The position numbers and the translations under genes were made by a program. The notes below the pieces were generated by a model. It made no database searches, had not been told where the DNA came from, and saw only the letters and a list, made by a program, of their open reading frames with translations. Positions 9,343 to 18,611 of a stretch of 64,000 nt of DNA are shown here, one piece after another; position 1 is the stretch's first letter; every line of letters starts with the position of its first letter. Source of the DNA: an uncultured Thermogutta sp. (GTDB taxonomy: Bacteria; Planctomycetota; Planctomycetia; Pirellulales; Thermoguttaceae). The stretch covers positions 39,613-103,612 of the forward strand of contig CAKZMM010000042.1 of assembly GCA_937128505.1 (NCBI GenBank), read 5' to 3'.

Positions 9343-10215
9343 ATGCATAAGCGATTTTCGGTGTTTACGCTCTTAGCGTTTTTCTCTGGATTAGTTAGTG
9401 TTTGGGCAGGTAATGAGGCCGTCAAAGGCGATGAGCCAAGCTGGCGAAGCGCAATTCGGTATGAGATCGAGGTGCGGAACGAGCCCCGCCCGCTTCGAAT
9501 TCATCGGCTTTGGATCGATTTGCAGTCGCCGCATATCGAGTTAGGGGTCGCCGTGGGTGATGATCCCGACGGTGATGGACCGGCGGAGGCGAAATTGACC
9601 TCCCCGATTCAGCTTGCGGAGCGAGCCGGCTTTGTAGCGGCGGTCAATGCCAATGCCTGGGAAACCATAAAGCTCAACAATGAATGGAGTGAATCAAATA
9701 GTGTAAATGCCGTCCAATGGGCCGCTGATATTTGCGGTTGGGCCAAAAGCGAACACGGTACCCGGAGCAAAGTCGAGCCAGGGTATGGTTCGCTCTGGTT
9801 AGATGGGTCATCGGGTCGTCCCATGCTTGGATATTTAAAAGAGGAACCACTAGCGCCGATTGCGGTGGCAGGTTTCAGCCTTCTCATTGCGGAGGGGAGG
9901 GTATTGCCGGAGCCGAGCGAAGTCCTCCATCCAAGGACAGCAATTGGCTTTGACTCGGAAAGGCGATGGATTCTGTGCGTGGTGGTTGATGGTAGACGAA
10001 AGGGCTACAGCGAAGGGATGAGTACCCGGGAGCTGGCAGAATTGATGGCGGAGTCAGGGTGCTCCGAAGCCCTTAATCTTGATGGTGGGGGGAGTAGTAT
10101 CCTTCTGCTGCGCGACGAAGCCGGAACCCTTCGGGTCATGAATAAACCGTCCGATCTGATTGGGCCGCGTCCTGTGCCCGTGATTTTAGGGGTGCGATCG
10201 AAGGGCAGGAATTGA
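9343..10215 (+). CDS. Exported phosphodiester glycosidase family protein (NAGPA domain)
   Basis: This protein belongs to the family of N-acetylglucosamine-1-phosphodiester alpha-N-acetylglucosaminidase, which in bacteria cleaves sugar phosphodiesters of envelope or exopolysaccharide material. A signal peptide covers residues 1-23 (FTLLAFFSGLVSVWAG). The family hallmarks are visible: AAVNANAWE near the N-terminal third, TAIGFDSERRWILCVVVDGR, and the closing block ALNLDGGGSSILLL. Its 290 residues fit a single-domain member. It follows the sulfatase on the same strand with a 366-bp gap, so a joint transcript is uncertain; both suit a glycan-processing role. The exact substrate is unknown. Confidence 0.85.
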   Translation: MHKRFSVFTLLAFFSGLVSVWAGNEAVKGDEPSWRSAIRYEIEVRNEPRPLRIHRLWIDLQSPHIELGVAVGDDPDGDGPAEAKLTSPIQLAERAGFVAAVNANAWETIKLNNEWSESNSVNAVQWAADICGWAKSEHGTRSKVEPGYGSLWLDGSSGRPMLGYLKEEPLAPIAVAGFSLLIAEGRVLPEPSEVLHPRTAIGFDSERRWILCVVVDGRRKGYSEGMSTRELAELMAESGCSEALNLDGGGSSILLLRDEAGTLRVMNKPSDLIGPRPVPVILGVRSKGRN

Positions 10216-10595
10216 GAATGTCCGCGACGGCCCCGCCAACACGGCGAAACTCTTAATACTAATACGATGGCGCGGCTTTGCGGTTTCTCCGTGGAAAATT
10301 AGGTTATGGAGATTTATTCCGCGCAGCGATTCGGCGGAGGGTGCCACGAAAAAACGATTTTTCATGCTACGGCTGATCGCTCTGCTTCCAATAAACGCTC
10401 TTTTTTGTGGGCTGAATGGGCATTGAGGGCTAAACGGGTATTTCAAGAACTCAAAGGTCCCCCGGCCGGCAAACAAAGCATGGCCCCATTCCAGATTTAG
10501 CTCCCGAGTGAATTCGTGAGCTGCCACAAATTGCGACCCTGTTTACGCTCAAGCCGCCGGCGGATCGATAGCCCCATAACGTGGATGAGCCTTCT
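10216..10595. other. Spacer
   Basis: No supported feature is seen. The in-frame GTG at 10581 is an alternative start for the next gene. Confidence 0.35.
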
Positions 10596-11096
10596 ATGAT
10601 GAGCCGAGGACGAGAAGAGATTCTTGCAAACCTTCCGCACAGAGACCCTTTTCTTTGGCTAGATGAAATCGTAGAACGGGGCGAAAACCTCCTCGTTTGC
10701 AGGAAGACGTTCACGGGAAATGAGGACTTTTTTAGGGGCCATTTCCCAAGTTTTCCGGTCGTGCCCGGCGTAATCCTCTGCGAGATAGCCTTCCAGACCG
10801 CGGCTTTGCTCGTCGCCGTAAGTTCGGCATCGAAAAGCGGAGGTCCAAATCCCACTTCGGCCGAACGGCTGCCGGTGGTCACCCGTCTGCGAGAAGTACA
10901 GTTCCGGGAGATGGTCCGGCCGGGCCAGACGGTGGAGGCATTGGTTCGTTTAGAGGACCATGCGGCGGGGGCATACCGATTTCATGCCACGCTCCGCGCG
11001 GATGGGAAGCTAGTAGCCCGGATGGATTTCGCTTGCATGGTGATTAACCCGCCTCGCGGCCCGGCTGCGATCTCTAGCGGGACAGAGCACGAATAG
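10596..11096 (+). CDS. FabZ-like (3R)-hydroxyacyl-ACP dehydratase
   Basis: This is a hot-dog-fold protein of about 166 residues. The FabZ blocks are present: LPHRDPFLWLDEI near residue 15-27 with the catalytic His, then FFRGHFPSFPVVPGVILCEIAFQ in shortened form (FRGHFPSFPVVPG, CEIAFQ) with the catalytic Glu. In FabZ these residues dehydrate 3-hydroxyacyl-ACP in fatty acid synthesis. The C-terminal region has the expected REVQFREMVRPG strand. It is not near other fab genes, so it may be a paralogue for a specialised lipid, or a related hydroxymyristoyl-type dehydratase. Two adjacent ATG codons (10596, 10599) follow an in-frame GTG at 10581. Confidence 0.8.
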   Translation: MMSRGREEILANLPHRDPFLWLDEIVERGENLLVCRKTFTGNEDFFRGHFPSFPVVPGVILCEIAFQTAALLVAVSSASKSGGPNPTSAERLPVVTRLREVQFREMVRPGQTVEALVRLEDHAAGAYRFHATLRADGKLVARMDFACMVINPPRGPAAISSGTEHE

Positions 11097-11563
11097 TTTC
11101 GTGATTCCGCTTCCGGGCAAACCCTGCGGCCAAACTAATTTGCACATCCCGCGGCCAAACTAACTAGCCCAACAGCGGGAAAGCGGTGTACCACTTCTCC
11201 ACGATCATCTCCCGGCTTCGCGCTGCGGCTTTGTGTGCCACGGTTCGATGCCGGCACTCACGCCGCGGGGTATTCGCCCTTCTTCGGTGCACCGAAGAGA
11301 ATCGCCGAATAGTTGCCGGCCCACAGTCTCCCTTCTCAATTTCTCAATTCGCCGAACGAAAAAGATTCCAAAAAATTCCACTTGTGCTTTGATCCCTCCA
11401 TAAGAAACTTTTTACCGGGATTGAGACAGCGGCGTGGGTCCCTGTCCGCGTTCAAATTTTGCCTCACGTCTTGCACGTATAGAGGTGGCAACGCACAATT
11501 TGAGAAATTGGGGAAGGTGCTCATGCGGCGTTGGCACCACGCCCACTCGGAGGTTCCCGAAAG
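11097..11563. other. Spacer with a 13-bp direct repeat
   Basis: It contains GCGGCCAAACTAA twice (11126-11138 and 11151-11163, 25 bp apart). No gene is seen. A GGAGG at 11549-11553 is the ribosome-binding site of the following aminotransferase. Confidence 0.5.
11126..11163. repeat. 13-bp direct repeat, 25-bp period
   Basis: Two exact copies of GCGGCCAAACTAA are separated by 12 bp in the spacer after the FabZ-like gene. Confidence 0.8.
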
Positions 11564-12973
11564 ATGGACAAATCGGTTGGCCTGGGCCCGATTATTCTCT
11601 CGGCTTACGGGGAGGCTTCAAGCCGGCCATCCCCGGTTGGCCGGATGATGGCGGCGTTTGCGGCCGACTTCCGCGACGGGATCGATATCAATCTCGGCGT
11701 CGGTTATGTCAATGAGCAGACGATTCCCCGCGATTTGATCCGCGAAGCCTTGACGGTCGTGCTGGCCAATCCTCAGCGATATCGGGTAGCGTTGAATTAC
11801 GGTGGCCCGGCAGGCTCACCTAATCTGATTCATTCTTTACGACAATTCTTGCTTTCGCGTCGCGGTACCGGAATCGATGAACGCTTGCTAGCGAAAAATC
11901 GGATCATCATCGGCCCCTGTGGGGCGACCAGCCTCCTCGAAAGTGTTGCTCATCTTCTTCCACCGGGGATTGTGGTCACTTCTGACCCTGTGTATTACAT
12001 TTACTGTGAACTACTCGAACGATTGGGATTTGAGATTTTACCGATACCTGAAGACGAGCAAGGACTCAGCGCATCCCATTTGCGGGAAGCTCTAAGAGCT
12101 TTAGGCGATCGGCTCGAAGGGCTACGATTCTTCTATGTGGTGACGGTCAATAACCCCACCTGTCGGATCCTCTCCACCGACCGACGCAGGGAACTCGTGC
12201 AAATTGCCGGGGAGGTTTCGCTGAAGCTCGGGCGACGTGTTCCCATTTTTTTTGACTTGGCGTATGAATTTCTCATTCATGATCCCTCCCTTGATGTGCC
12301 GCAATTACCGCTGGTTTTCGATGAATTCGGTATCGTCTACGAAATCGGAAGTCTCTCGAAGGTTTTAGCACCGGCTTTACGAATCGGGTATATGATCGGG
12401 CCGGACGGGCTGTTCTTGCACTCGGTGGTCCAAAGAACTTGTGACTGCGGTTTCAGTGCCCCGCTGGTCATGCAAGAGGTAGCCAGCTATTTGCTCGATC
12501 ACCATATCGAAACTCAGCTTGTTCGCGTTACGGAGGGCTATCGCCAAAAAGCGATCCTCGTGCAGCAGTGGATCACGGAGCAATTAGGAGAATTCCTCGC
12601 AGATTGCTCGGGCGGGCAAGCAGGGTTTTATTTCTACTTGACTTTCAAAGACATTGAGACTCATGAGGGCTCGCCATTTTTCCGCTTCTTAACCCGGACC
12701 ACGGGGCAGCTGGAAGTGGATGGCCCTCCCCAGTCTAAATACCCTCGGGTGATCTACTTACCGGGGGAATACTGCGTGCACTCAAAAGGCCAATTACGCG
12801 AGTTGGGACGCCGCCAACTGCGACTATCCTATGGTTTCGAGGAATTAGACCGCATCGCCGAGGGCCTGAGGCTCATGCGGCAAGCGGCTTTGGCTGCACG
12901 GCAGACAGAGCTGGAATCCCTCAGAACCGGTTCCCTCCAGACCCCCCCAGTCACAGTTAAGCCCCTTGCCTGA
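11564..12973 (+). CDS. PLP-dependent aminotransferase, fold type I (class I/II)
   Basis: It is predicted to transfer amino groups between amino acids and 2-oxo acids in the cytoplasm. Visible features are the cofactor-phosphate loop GPCGATSLLE, the substrate/cofactor region VVTVNNPTCRIL with the conserved Asn-Pro, the Asp of FFDLAYEF, and SLSKVLAPALRIGYMIG with the Schiff-base Lys (about residue 266) and downstream Arg. The pattern resembles 2-aminoadipate or valine-pyruvate aminotransferases, but I cannot fix the substrate. The ATG at 11564 is chosen because GGAGG lies 10-15 nt upstream; an earlier in-frame ATG at 11531 would add 11 residues. The C-terminal ~25 residues look like an extension. 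Confidence 0.87.
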   Translation: MDKSVGLGPIILSAYGEASSRPSPVGRMMAAFAADFRDGIDINLGVGYVNEQTIPRDLIREALTVVLANPQRYRVALNYGGPAGSPNLIHSLRQFLLSRRGTGIDERLLAKNRIIIGPCGATSLLESVAHLLPPGIVVTSDPVYYIYCELLERLGFEILPIPEDEQGLSASHLREALRALGDRLEGLRFFYVVTVNNPTCRILSTDRRRELVQIAGEVSLKLGRRVPIFFDLAYEFLIHDPSLDVPQLPLVFDEFGIVYEIGSLSKVLAPALRIGYMIGPDGLFLHSVVQRTCDCGFSAPLVMQEVASYLLDHHIETQLVRVTEGYRQKAILVQQWITEQLGEFLADCSGGQAGFYFYLTFKDIETHEGSPFFRFLTRTTGQLEVDGPPQSKYPRVIYLPGEYCVHSKGQLRELGRRQLRLSYGFEELDRIAEGLRLMRQAALAARQTELESLRTGSLQTPPVTVKPLA

Positions 12974-13077
12974 GAAAATCTCGGCTTCGGTTTCTCGGCA
13001 GCAATTTGCGGTTTCGTGGTGGATTTTTTGGGCGCTCTTTGAATCCTGGTTTTAATCTTTAAAGGAGGAACATATCC

Positions 13078-14391
13078 ATGAAACGTGGTATGCGAAACTC
13101 ACGTCGTGAATTCTTGAAGCAGTCTACCCTAGGAGGGGCAGGTGTTCTGACATCAGGCAGTTTGTCGCTGGTTCGCTTCGCCCATGCGGCGGGAAGCGAC
13201 ATCATCAAGTTTGCTTTAATCGGCGCGGGAGGCCGGGGAACCGGGGCTTGTATCCAGCTCATGAATGCCGACCAAAACCTACAGGTCATTGCCGTGGCCG
13301 ATGCTTTCGAAAATCGGGCACAAGGAGCAGCCGACCGCTTGCGGAAACAGAACCCCAAGCAGGCGCTGATTCCGCCGGATCGGGTGTTTTCCGGACTAGA
13401 AGCCTATAAAGCAGCTTTAGCCACGGAGGCAGATTTAGTCGTCTTGGCCGAGCCGCCGGGTTTTCGTCCGTTCACCTATAAAGCCGCAATCGAAGCAGGC
13501 AAGCACGTCTTCATGGAAAAACCTTGTTGTGTGGATCCGCCCGGTTACCGGATGCTCATGGAGACTAACAAGCTGGCGGACGAGAAAGGGCTCTTGGTAG
13601 CAGTGGGGCTCCAGCGACGCCATGAACCGCGGTACATCGAAACCATTCAACGACTTCGTGATGGGGCGATTGGGGAAATCAAGTTCTTGCGGGTTTACTG
13701 GAACGGGGGCGGTATTTGGAACCGAAAACGTGAACGCGGCATGACGGAGCTGCAATACCAGGTCCATAACTGGTACCACTTTTGCTGGCTTAGTGGGGAC
13801 AACATTTGCGAGCAACACATCCACAATATCGATGTCGGCAATTGGGTTCTGGGAGATGATCATCCGGTGGAGGCGAACGGAATGGGCGGCTGCACCGCGC
13901 GGTATCGGGGAGAGTTGCGCGGCACCGGTCAAATTTTTGATCATCATTTCGTCGAATTTGTTTACGCCAATGGGGTTCGCATGTTCAGCCAATGCCGGCA
14001 CATGGCCAATTGCTTTAATTCAGTCTCAGAGTTTGCTCACGGCACCAAGGGTGTGGCGGATTGCAGCGGCCGTATTGACGGGGAGAACTCTTGGCGATAC
14101 ACCGGCCCAAACCCAAATGGTCACCAACAGGAGCAGATCGACCTGGTGGCGGCCTTGCGTGCCGGAAAGCGCTACAACGAGGGCTACTACGGGGCCAATA
14201 GCAGCATGACCGCGGTCCTCGGACGGATGGCCACTTACTCCGGGAAAGTGGTAAAGTGGGACGAAGCGGTTGAAAAGGGCAAAAGCGAATTCCCGAAAGA
14301 ACTGCGATGGGACGCTCCGGCAACTGTTTCGAAGAATGCCGAGGGTGATTATCCGATCCCGATGCCAGGCGAATACTCGCCTTTTGCATAA
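13078..14391 (+). CDS. Tat-exported Gfo/Idh/MocA family oxidoreductase
   Basis: It is an NAD(P)-dependent sugar or sugar-derivative oxidoreductase, moved folded to the periplasm. The N-terminus has a twin-arginine signal (NSRREFLKQST, Arg9-Arg10) with a hydrophobic core and AHAAG cleavage area. The Rossmann dinucleotide site is ALIGAGGRGTG, followed by the EKPC lysine motif (HVFMEKPCCVDPPG) and a conserved His-rich C-terminal region (QHIHNIDVGNW). Planctomycetes have many such Tat-tagged paralogues; some act on surface or scavenged glycans. AAAGGAGG lies 10 nt before the ATG, so the start is firm. It stands 104 bp after the aminotransferase and could share its transcript. Confidence 0.92.
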   Translation: MKRGMRNSRREFLKQSTLGGAGVLTSGSLSLVRFAHAAGSDIIKFALIGAGGRGTGACIQLMNADQNLQVIAVADAFENRAQGAADRLRKQNPKQALIPPDRVFSGLEAYKAALATEADLVVLAEPPGFRPFTYKAAIEAGKHVFMEKPCCVDPPGYRMLMETNKLADEKGLLVAVGLQRRHEPRYIETIQRLRDGAIGEIKFLRVYWNGGGIWNRKRERGMTELQYQVHNWYHFCWLSGDNICEQHIHNIDVGNWVLGDDHPVEANGMGGCTARYRGELRGTGQIFDHHFVEFVYANGVRMFSQCRHMANCFNSVSEFAHGTKGVADCSGRIDGENSWRYTGPNPNGHQQEQIDLVAALRAGKRYNEGYYGANSSMTAVLGRMATYSGKVVKWDEAVEKGKSEFPKELRWDAPATVSKNAEGDYPIPMPGEYSPFA

Positions 14392-14904
14392 GCAATCAGC
14401 CGTTGCAGCGAAGTCAGATTCTTGCGTACAGCTTTTTAACTTGCAAACTGCCTCCAGGTGCCGATTGACGCGGATTCCATGCGCCTCAGCAAGAGGTCTC
14501 CGCTGTTTTGTGAATAACGGAGCGGGGGTGGCTCATTGACCCGCTTTATTCATACGGAGCCACTTAGCGGGTGTCGCACGGTGGCAGGTGCGGCCTGGAA
14601 GTAAGCAGGTTTTTGATCGCAGGAGGGATCATTGCGCGTACGGGCCACGGCTACATCCTTGCTCCTACGCCAGTCTGATGTACAGATGCATATCGCGCAA
14701 GGGCTGGGGCAAAACTTTCAAACCCCGGGGTTCCGCGTCCTAAAGTCCTCGCGTTTGGGGCACTTCAATCGCGCCGGAACAAGGCCGAACAGGTTCCGGC
14801 TTTCCTGGAGTCTAAACATGTTTGGGGTGGCTACCCCGGACTCGGGAAGGTTGCCCATCCGTTAAAAACCGTCATGAGGTCTCCGCCAATACGGCTCCGA
14901 AAAG
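14392..14904. other. Spacer between convergent genes with a hairpin
   Basis: It holds an 8-bp hairpin GCCGGAAC/GTTCCGGC (14773-14780/14793-14800) followed by only three T, which might weakly end the oxidoreductase transcript. A patch near 14589-14613 superficially resembles SRP RNA but does not fold like it. Confidence 0.4.
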
Positions 14905-16308
14905 CTATCGGCCGGCATCTAGAATCACGGGCACGGCTATTTCACGTCCCTCGCGGATCACGTTAATGACGACTTGATCGCCGGGTTCATGGGATTCGAT
15001 TTCCGTTAGAAACTCCTCCACGGTGCGAATGCGCTTGCCATTCACGCCGACGATAAGGTCCGCAGCGGAGCGATCGACCGTTTGATACTCATAAATAAAC
15101 GGGCCGTGTTGGCGGCGGCGACGAATGATTTGCGGTCCGCGCAATCCCGCTCGTTCGGCAGCACCATTCGGGACCAAGGCAGCGATTAATAGGCCGAGTT
15201 CGGTTTGGTAAACCCGGGCAATACCCACGTCGGGACGAACGACACGCCCATTCTTGATCAGTTGCGGTACTATGCGGGCCACGGTGTTAACGGGGATCGC
15301 AAATCCTACGCCCGCACTTTCACCAGTCCGGCTTGCGATTGCGGTGTTCATGCCGATCATTCGACTGTGGGTATCCAAAAGTGGGCCCCCGGAGTTGCCC
15401 GGATTTATGGCAGCATCGATTTGAATTACTTGGGTAATCTTTCGGTATTGCCGCTGACTAGGAAGCTCGCGATTCAAACTGGATATGATCCCCGTGGTCA
15501 ACGTGCGTTCCAGGCCGAACGGATTGCCGATGGCATAAACTCGCTGGCCGACCCGTAGGCGACTAGAATCGCCAAATACCACCGGATAAAGGCGGTCGGA
15601 AGGGGCGTCGATTCGAAGCACGGAAATATCGGTGGCCGGGTCGCCGCCGACCATCCGCGCCTCATACGTACTTCCGTCGAAAAGTGTGACCTGAATATCC
15701 CGGGCTCCGTCCACCACATGGAAATTGGTAAGGATATGCCCCTGCTTATCGAGCACGACCCCGCTTCCTTCTCCTTCGGTCGGGATCTCGAAGAGAAAGA
15801 AACGTTCCATTTGGACACTCCGAGTACTTATATTGACTACACTTCGATTCACATTGTCATAAACGGCAATTCCGACCCGCTCCTCAAGGGTATATTCGCT
15901 GGTGCCCAAAGGGTCGCGATACCCCGTGAGTGGATCGATGTAAGTCTGGTCGGCGATCGCTGGCTCAAGCCTCAGGGCTGGTTGGCCTAATTGAGCAAAC
16001 CGCCAAAACGCAGATTCCGAGTGCTGAGCAGCATCTCCGCTACCGGTCTTGCCCGCCGGGGCTCGGCCAAAACCTGCCGCATTGTCGAGGAATTTCCCAC
16101 CGGTAGCAGTCTCTGACGTTGGGCCACCGCTCGGAAAAGCGAAAGCGGTTCTGGCGGTAAGGCGTATTGAGGACCCTTCCCGGTGTTCGCCGGACAATAG
16201 GCACATGCCCGCCAAAAGCGCTCCTAAAGCGAGTCCAGTTGCAAGGCCCAAAGCAAAACCGGCCGGCCTCTTTCCGTTGAAGTGAAGTAAGGCTGACCCC
16301 ATCGACAA
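14905..16308 (-). CDS. HtrA/DegP-type trypsin-like serine protease with PDZ domain
   Basis: It is a periplasmic or membrane-anchored quality-control protease of the S1C family. An N-terminal hydrophobic segment (residues ~17-38) is followed by a poorly conserved linker of ~90 residues. The catalytic triad is visible: His197 in TNFHVVDGA, Asp227 in ATDISVLRI and Ser306 in GNSGGPLLD. A PDZ domain follows, with its carboxylate-binding region and the closing block DLIVGVNGKRIRTVEEF. The protein has one PDZ domain, as in DegS and HtrA-like proteins, not two as in DegP. Its neighbour on the same strand is a transporter, 470 bp away. Length (467) is normal for the class. Confidence 0.93.
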   Translation of the reverse strand: MSMGSALLHFNGKRPAGFALGLATGLALGALLAGMCLLSGEHREGSSIRLTARTAFAFPSGGPTSETATGGKFLDNAAGFGRAPAGKTGSGDAAQHSESAFWRFAQLGQPALRLEPAIADQTYIDPLTGYRDPLGTSEYTLEERVGIAVYDNVNRSVVNISTRSVQMERFFLFEIPTEGEGSGVVLDKQGHILTNFHVVDGARDIQVTLFDGSTYEARMVGGDPATDISVLRIDAPSDRLYPVVFGDSSRLRVGQRVYAIGNPFGLERTLTTGIISSLNRELPSQRQYRKITQVIQIDAAINPGNSGGPLLDTHSRMIGMNTAIASRTGESAGVGFAIPVNTVARIVPQLIKNGRVVRPDVGIARVYQTELGLLIAALVPNGAAERAGLRGPQIIRRRRQHGPFIYEYQTVDRSAADLIVGVNGKRIRTVEEFLTEIESHEPGDQVVINVIREGREIAVPVILDAGR

Positions 16309-16778
16309 AACTCCTTTTTACATAGCAATACGACAAAATATGGAAACTTTGATTTTTAGAAGGGCGGAATTACAAAGGTCCAAAAACCCATTATGGTGCG
16401 AATTTTCGCCCTTGCTACAAGGCTGAATTTCACCCCTTAGGTCGGAAGATAACAGAACCGGAAAGGAGGAGATTTCGGGAGGGAGGAGATTCTAGATCAA
16501 ACTTCACACGGGCTTCGGAAATAATCATCCCGCGAAAAGATAACTAAATCCTTACCGTCCCGAGGTCATAGGGTTTTTGGATCACAGGAAAGTGACTGAA
16601 CTTGCGAGGCAATAACCAGCCCAACAACGTTGCCAAGAATTTTCTTCAAAGAAGTAAGTTCCCAGCTTTCCCGAGCATCTCGCCAGGCTCATAGAAGACG
16701 CGACGCAAGCCCGCGGGGAATGAAGCTCTTTGCCTAGGATTACCTGAGCGGCGTACATTCGATGATCTCGAAGGACCA
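16309..16778. other. Spacer with purine-rich repeat
   Basis: It contains GGAGGAGATT twice (16465-16474, 16482-16491) in a purine-rich patch. No gene or clear terminator is seen. Confidence 0.4.
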
Positions 16779-18611
16779 TCACCTGGTGGGGGGATAGAAA
16801 GGCCAAATCCACGGAATCAACGTCAAGACGCACACGGCAACGATAAGGTTCATAAGGATGCCCAGTTTCAAGTAATCACGCGGCTGGTAACCGCCTGGCC
16901 CCATGACCATCAAATTCGTCTGATAGCCGACGGGGGTGAGAAAACTCATGGAAGCTGCCATGGTGATAGCCATGATGAACGGCCGGGGGTCATAGCCGCC
17001 CGCATCCGCTGCGGAAAGGGCAATGGGTAATATCATGGCTGCCACCGCGACATTTGTGATAAACTCGGTTAAAAGCGATCCCAAAACGAAAAGAATTCCT
17101 AAAAGCAAATAGGGGTGGCCTGAAACCCCTTGAACTAGGATTTGCGAAATTGCATCAGCGGCTTTCGTACTTTCAAGAGCCTTCCCCAATCCCACAGCCG
17201 CACCAATCGTGATTAAGACTTGCAAATCAATGGAATTACGGGCTTGACCTGGCGAAACACATCGGGTCAAAACCATCGCTAAAGCCACGAACACCGCCCC
17301 GACGGCCGGTTCCCCGATCGCGGGAAGCCACGCCCGGATTTGCTCTACATTCCGCAGCAGTAACCACAGTACAAACCCCCCCAGCAATAGCCCGGCGATC
17401 CATGCCCGCTCATGCCGGGGCGGTTCCGAGCCTTCTACACTGGCCACCAAGTAAAAGTCGCGACTATGACGGAATCGGGCCGTGAAATCCGTCCGCGTCT
17501 GCAAGAGCAGGGTGTCGCCGGGTTGCAGTTCGATATCGCCGATTTTCCGCGGCAATCGCTCCCCGTTACGATGCACGGCAATAACGACCGCGTTGTACAT
17601 CCGCCGGAAATTAGCTTCGCGGATGGTTTGCCCGATTAAAGGAGAAGATCGCGACACCACGGCTTCGCAAAGATGACGTCCGCGCTGCGATCTCGGATCA
17701 AGTCGGAACCGCAGCTCCCCCGCCGGTCGGAGGCCCGGAATCTTCACTAGGTCGACGATCGTAGTGACCACCCCGGTGAAGACAAGTCGATCCCCCTCGT
17801 GAATGATGTCTTCCGGGGTCACCGGGGTAATGATGTGTCCATCGCGGTCAATCTCGATGAGAAAGAGCCCTCTCAAATGCCGAAGTCCCGCCTCTTCCAC
17901 AGTTTTGCCCGCCAATCGGCACCCGGGCTCAACAATCATTTCCACCAGGTATTCCCGAGCCTCTTTTTCCAACCTCTCCACCAAATCAGTTCGGTTCGGA
18001 AGCAAGTGGTAGCCGACAGTTAGAAGAAAAAGTGCCCCGACAATCGCGACCGGTAAACCCACATACCCGATTTCGAACAGGTGCATGGGGCGGAGCCCCG
18101 CCTCGACAATCAAGCCGTTGACCACAATATTCGTACTTGTTCCAATCAATGAACAGGTTCCGCCCAAGATCGCCAAGAAACTCACCGGCATGAGGAGCTT
18201 CGACGGGGAAATCCCCCTTTGCCGACACCACAGTAGCACTGCCGGAACAAACATCGCCACCACGGGCGTATTGTTTACAAACGCAGAGACGAATAGGAGG
18301 GTCGGGGCTAACCGAAGGAGTGCTTCTCGGGCTGATCCCGCGGACCCCAGCAGTTGGTAAACAGCCCAGTCCAACAAACCTGTGGCCTGAAGCCCACTTG
18401 CCACGACAAATAAGGCAGCAATAGTAATGACGGCGGGGTTGGCAAAACCCGCCAGCGCTTGCCGCGGCTCAAGGGCCCCACACAAGACCACAATGACAAG
18501 TCCACTGGTAAACAAAATATCGGTGGGTATAGGAATGCGTAACTGCATGACAAGGAAAATGCCAATAGTTACGCCTATTGTGATCCATGCGGTAAAGGGC
18601 AAGCTAAACAT
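16779..18611 (-). CDS. SLC13/DASS-type anion permease with two TrkA-C (RCK_C) domains
   Basis: It is an inner-membrane sodium-coupled anion transporter; family members move sulfate, phosphate or dicarboxylates. The N-terminal half has about five membrane segments with the repeat signature ASGLQATG...AFVNNTPVVAMFVP. Two soluble TrkA-C-like domains follow (around residues 215-295 and 305-395, each ending in a GDTLLL/GDRLVF-type strand). A second membrane half carries TEFITNVAVAAM and MSFLTPVGYQTNLMVMG. The order membrane-RCK_C-RCK_C-membrane is typical of the YfbS/SAC1-like subgroup. Sulfate is an attractive substrate given the sulfatase about 8 kb away, but the sequence does not prove this. 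Confidence 0.9.
   Translation of the reverse strand: MFSLPFTAWITIGVTIGIFLVMQLRIPIPTDILFTSGLVIVVLCGALEPRQALAGFANPAVITIAALFVVASGLQATGLLDWAVYQLLGSAGSAREALLRLAPTLLFVSAFVNNTPVVAMFVPAVLLWCRQRGISPSKLLMPVSFLAILGGTCSLIGTSTNIVVNGLIVEAGLRPMHLFEIGYVGLPVAIVGALFLLTVGYHLLPNRTDLVERLEKEAREYLVEMIVEPGCRLAGKTVEEAGLRHLRGLFLIEIDRDGHIITPVTPEDIIHEGDRLVFTGVVTTIVDLVKIPGLRPAGELRFRLDPRSQRGRHLCEAVVSRSSPLIGQTIREANFRRMYNAVVIAVHRNGERLPRKIGDIELQPGDTLLLQTRTDFTARFRHSRDFYLVASVEGSEPPRHERAWIAGLLLGGFVLWLLLRNVEQIRAWLPAIGEPAVGAVFVALAMVLTRCVSPGQARNSIDLQVLITIGAAVGLGKALESTKAADAISQILVQGVSGHPYLLLGILFVLGSLLTEFITNVAVAAMILPIALSAADAGGYDPRPFIMAITMAASMSFLTPVGYQTNLMVMGPGGYQPRDYLKLGILMNLIVAVCVLTLIPWIWPFYPPTR

Noticed and set aside
14589..14613. 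Patch resembling the SRP RNA core (GGCCTGGAAGTAAGCAG)
   Set aside because: It matches the SRP consensus at many bases, but the stem below the GGAA loop does not pair and the flanks form no long SRP helix.
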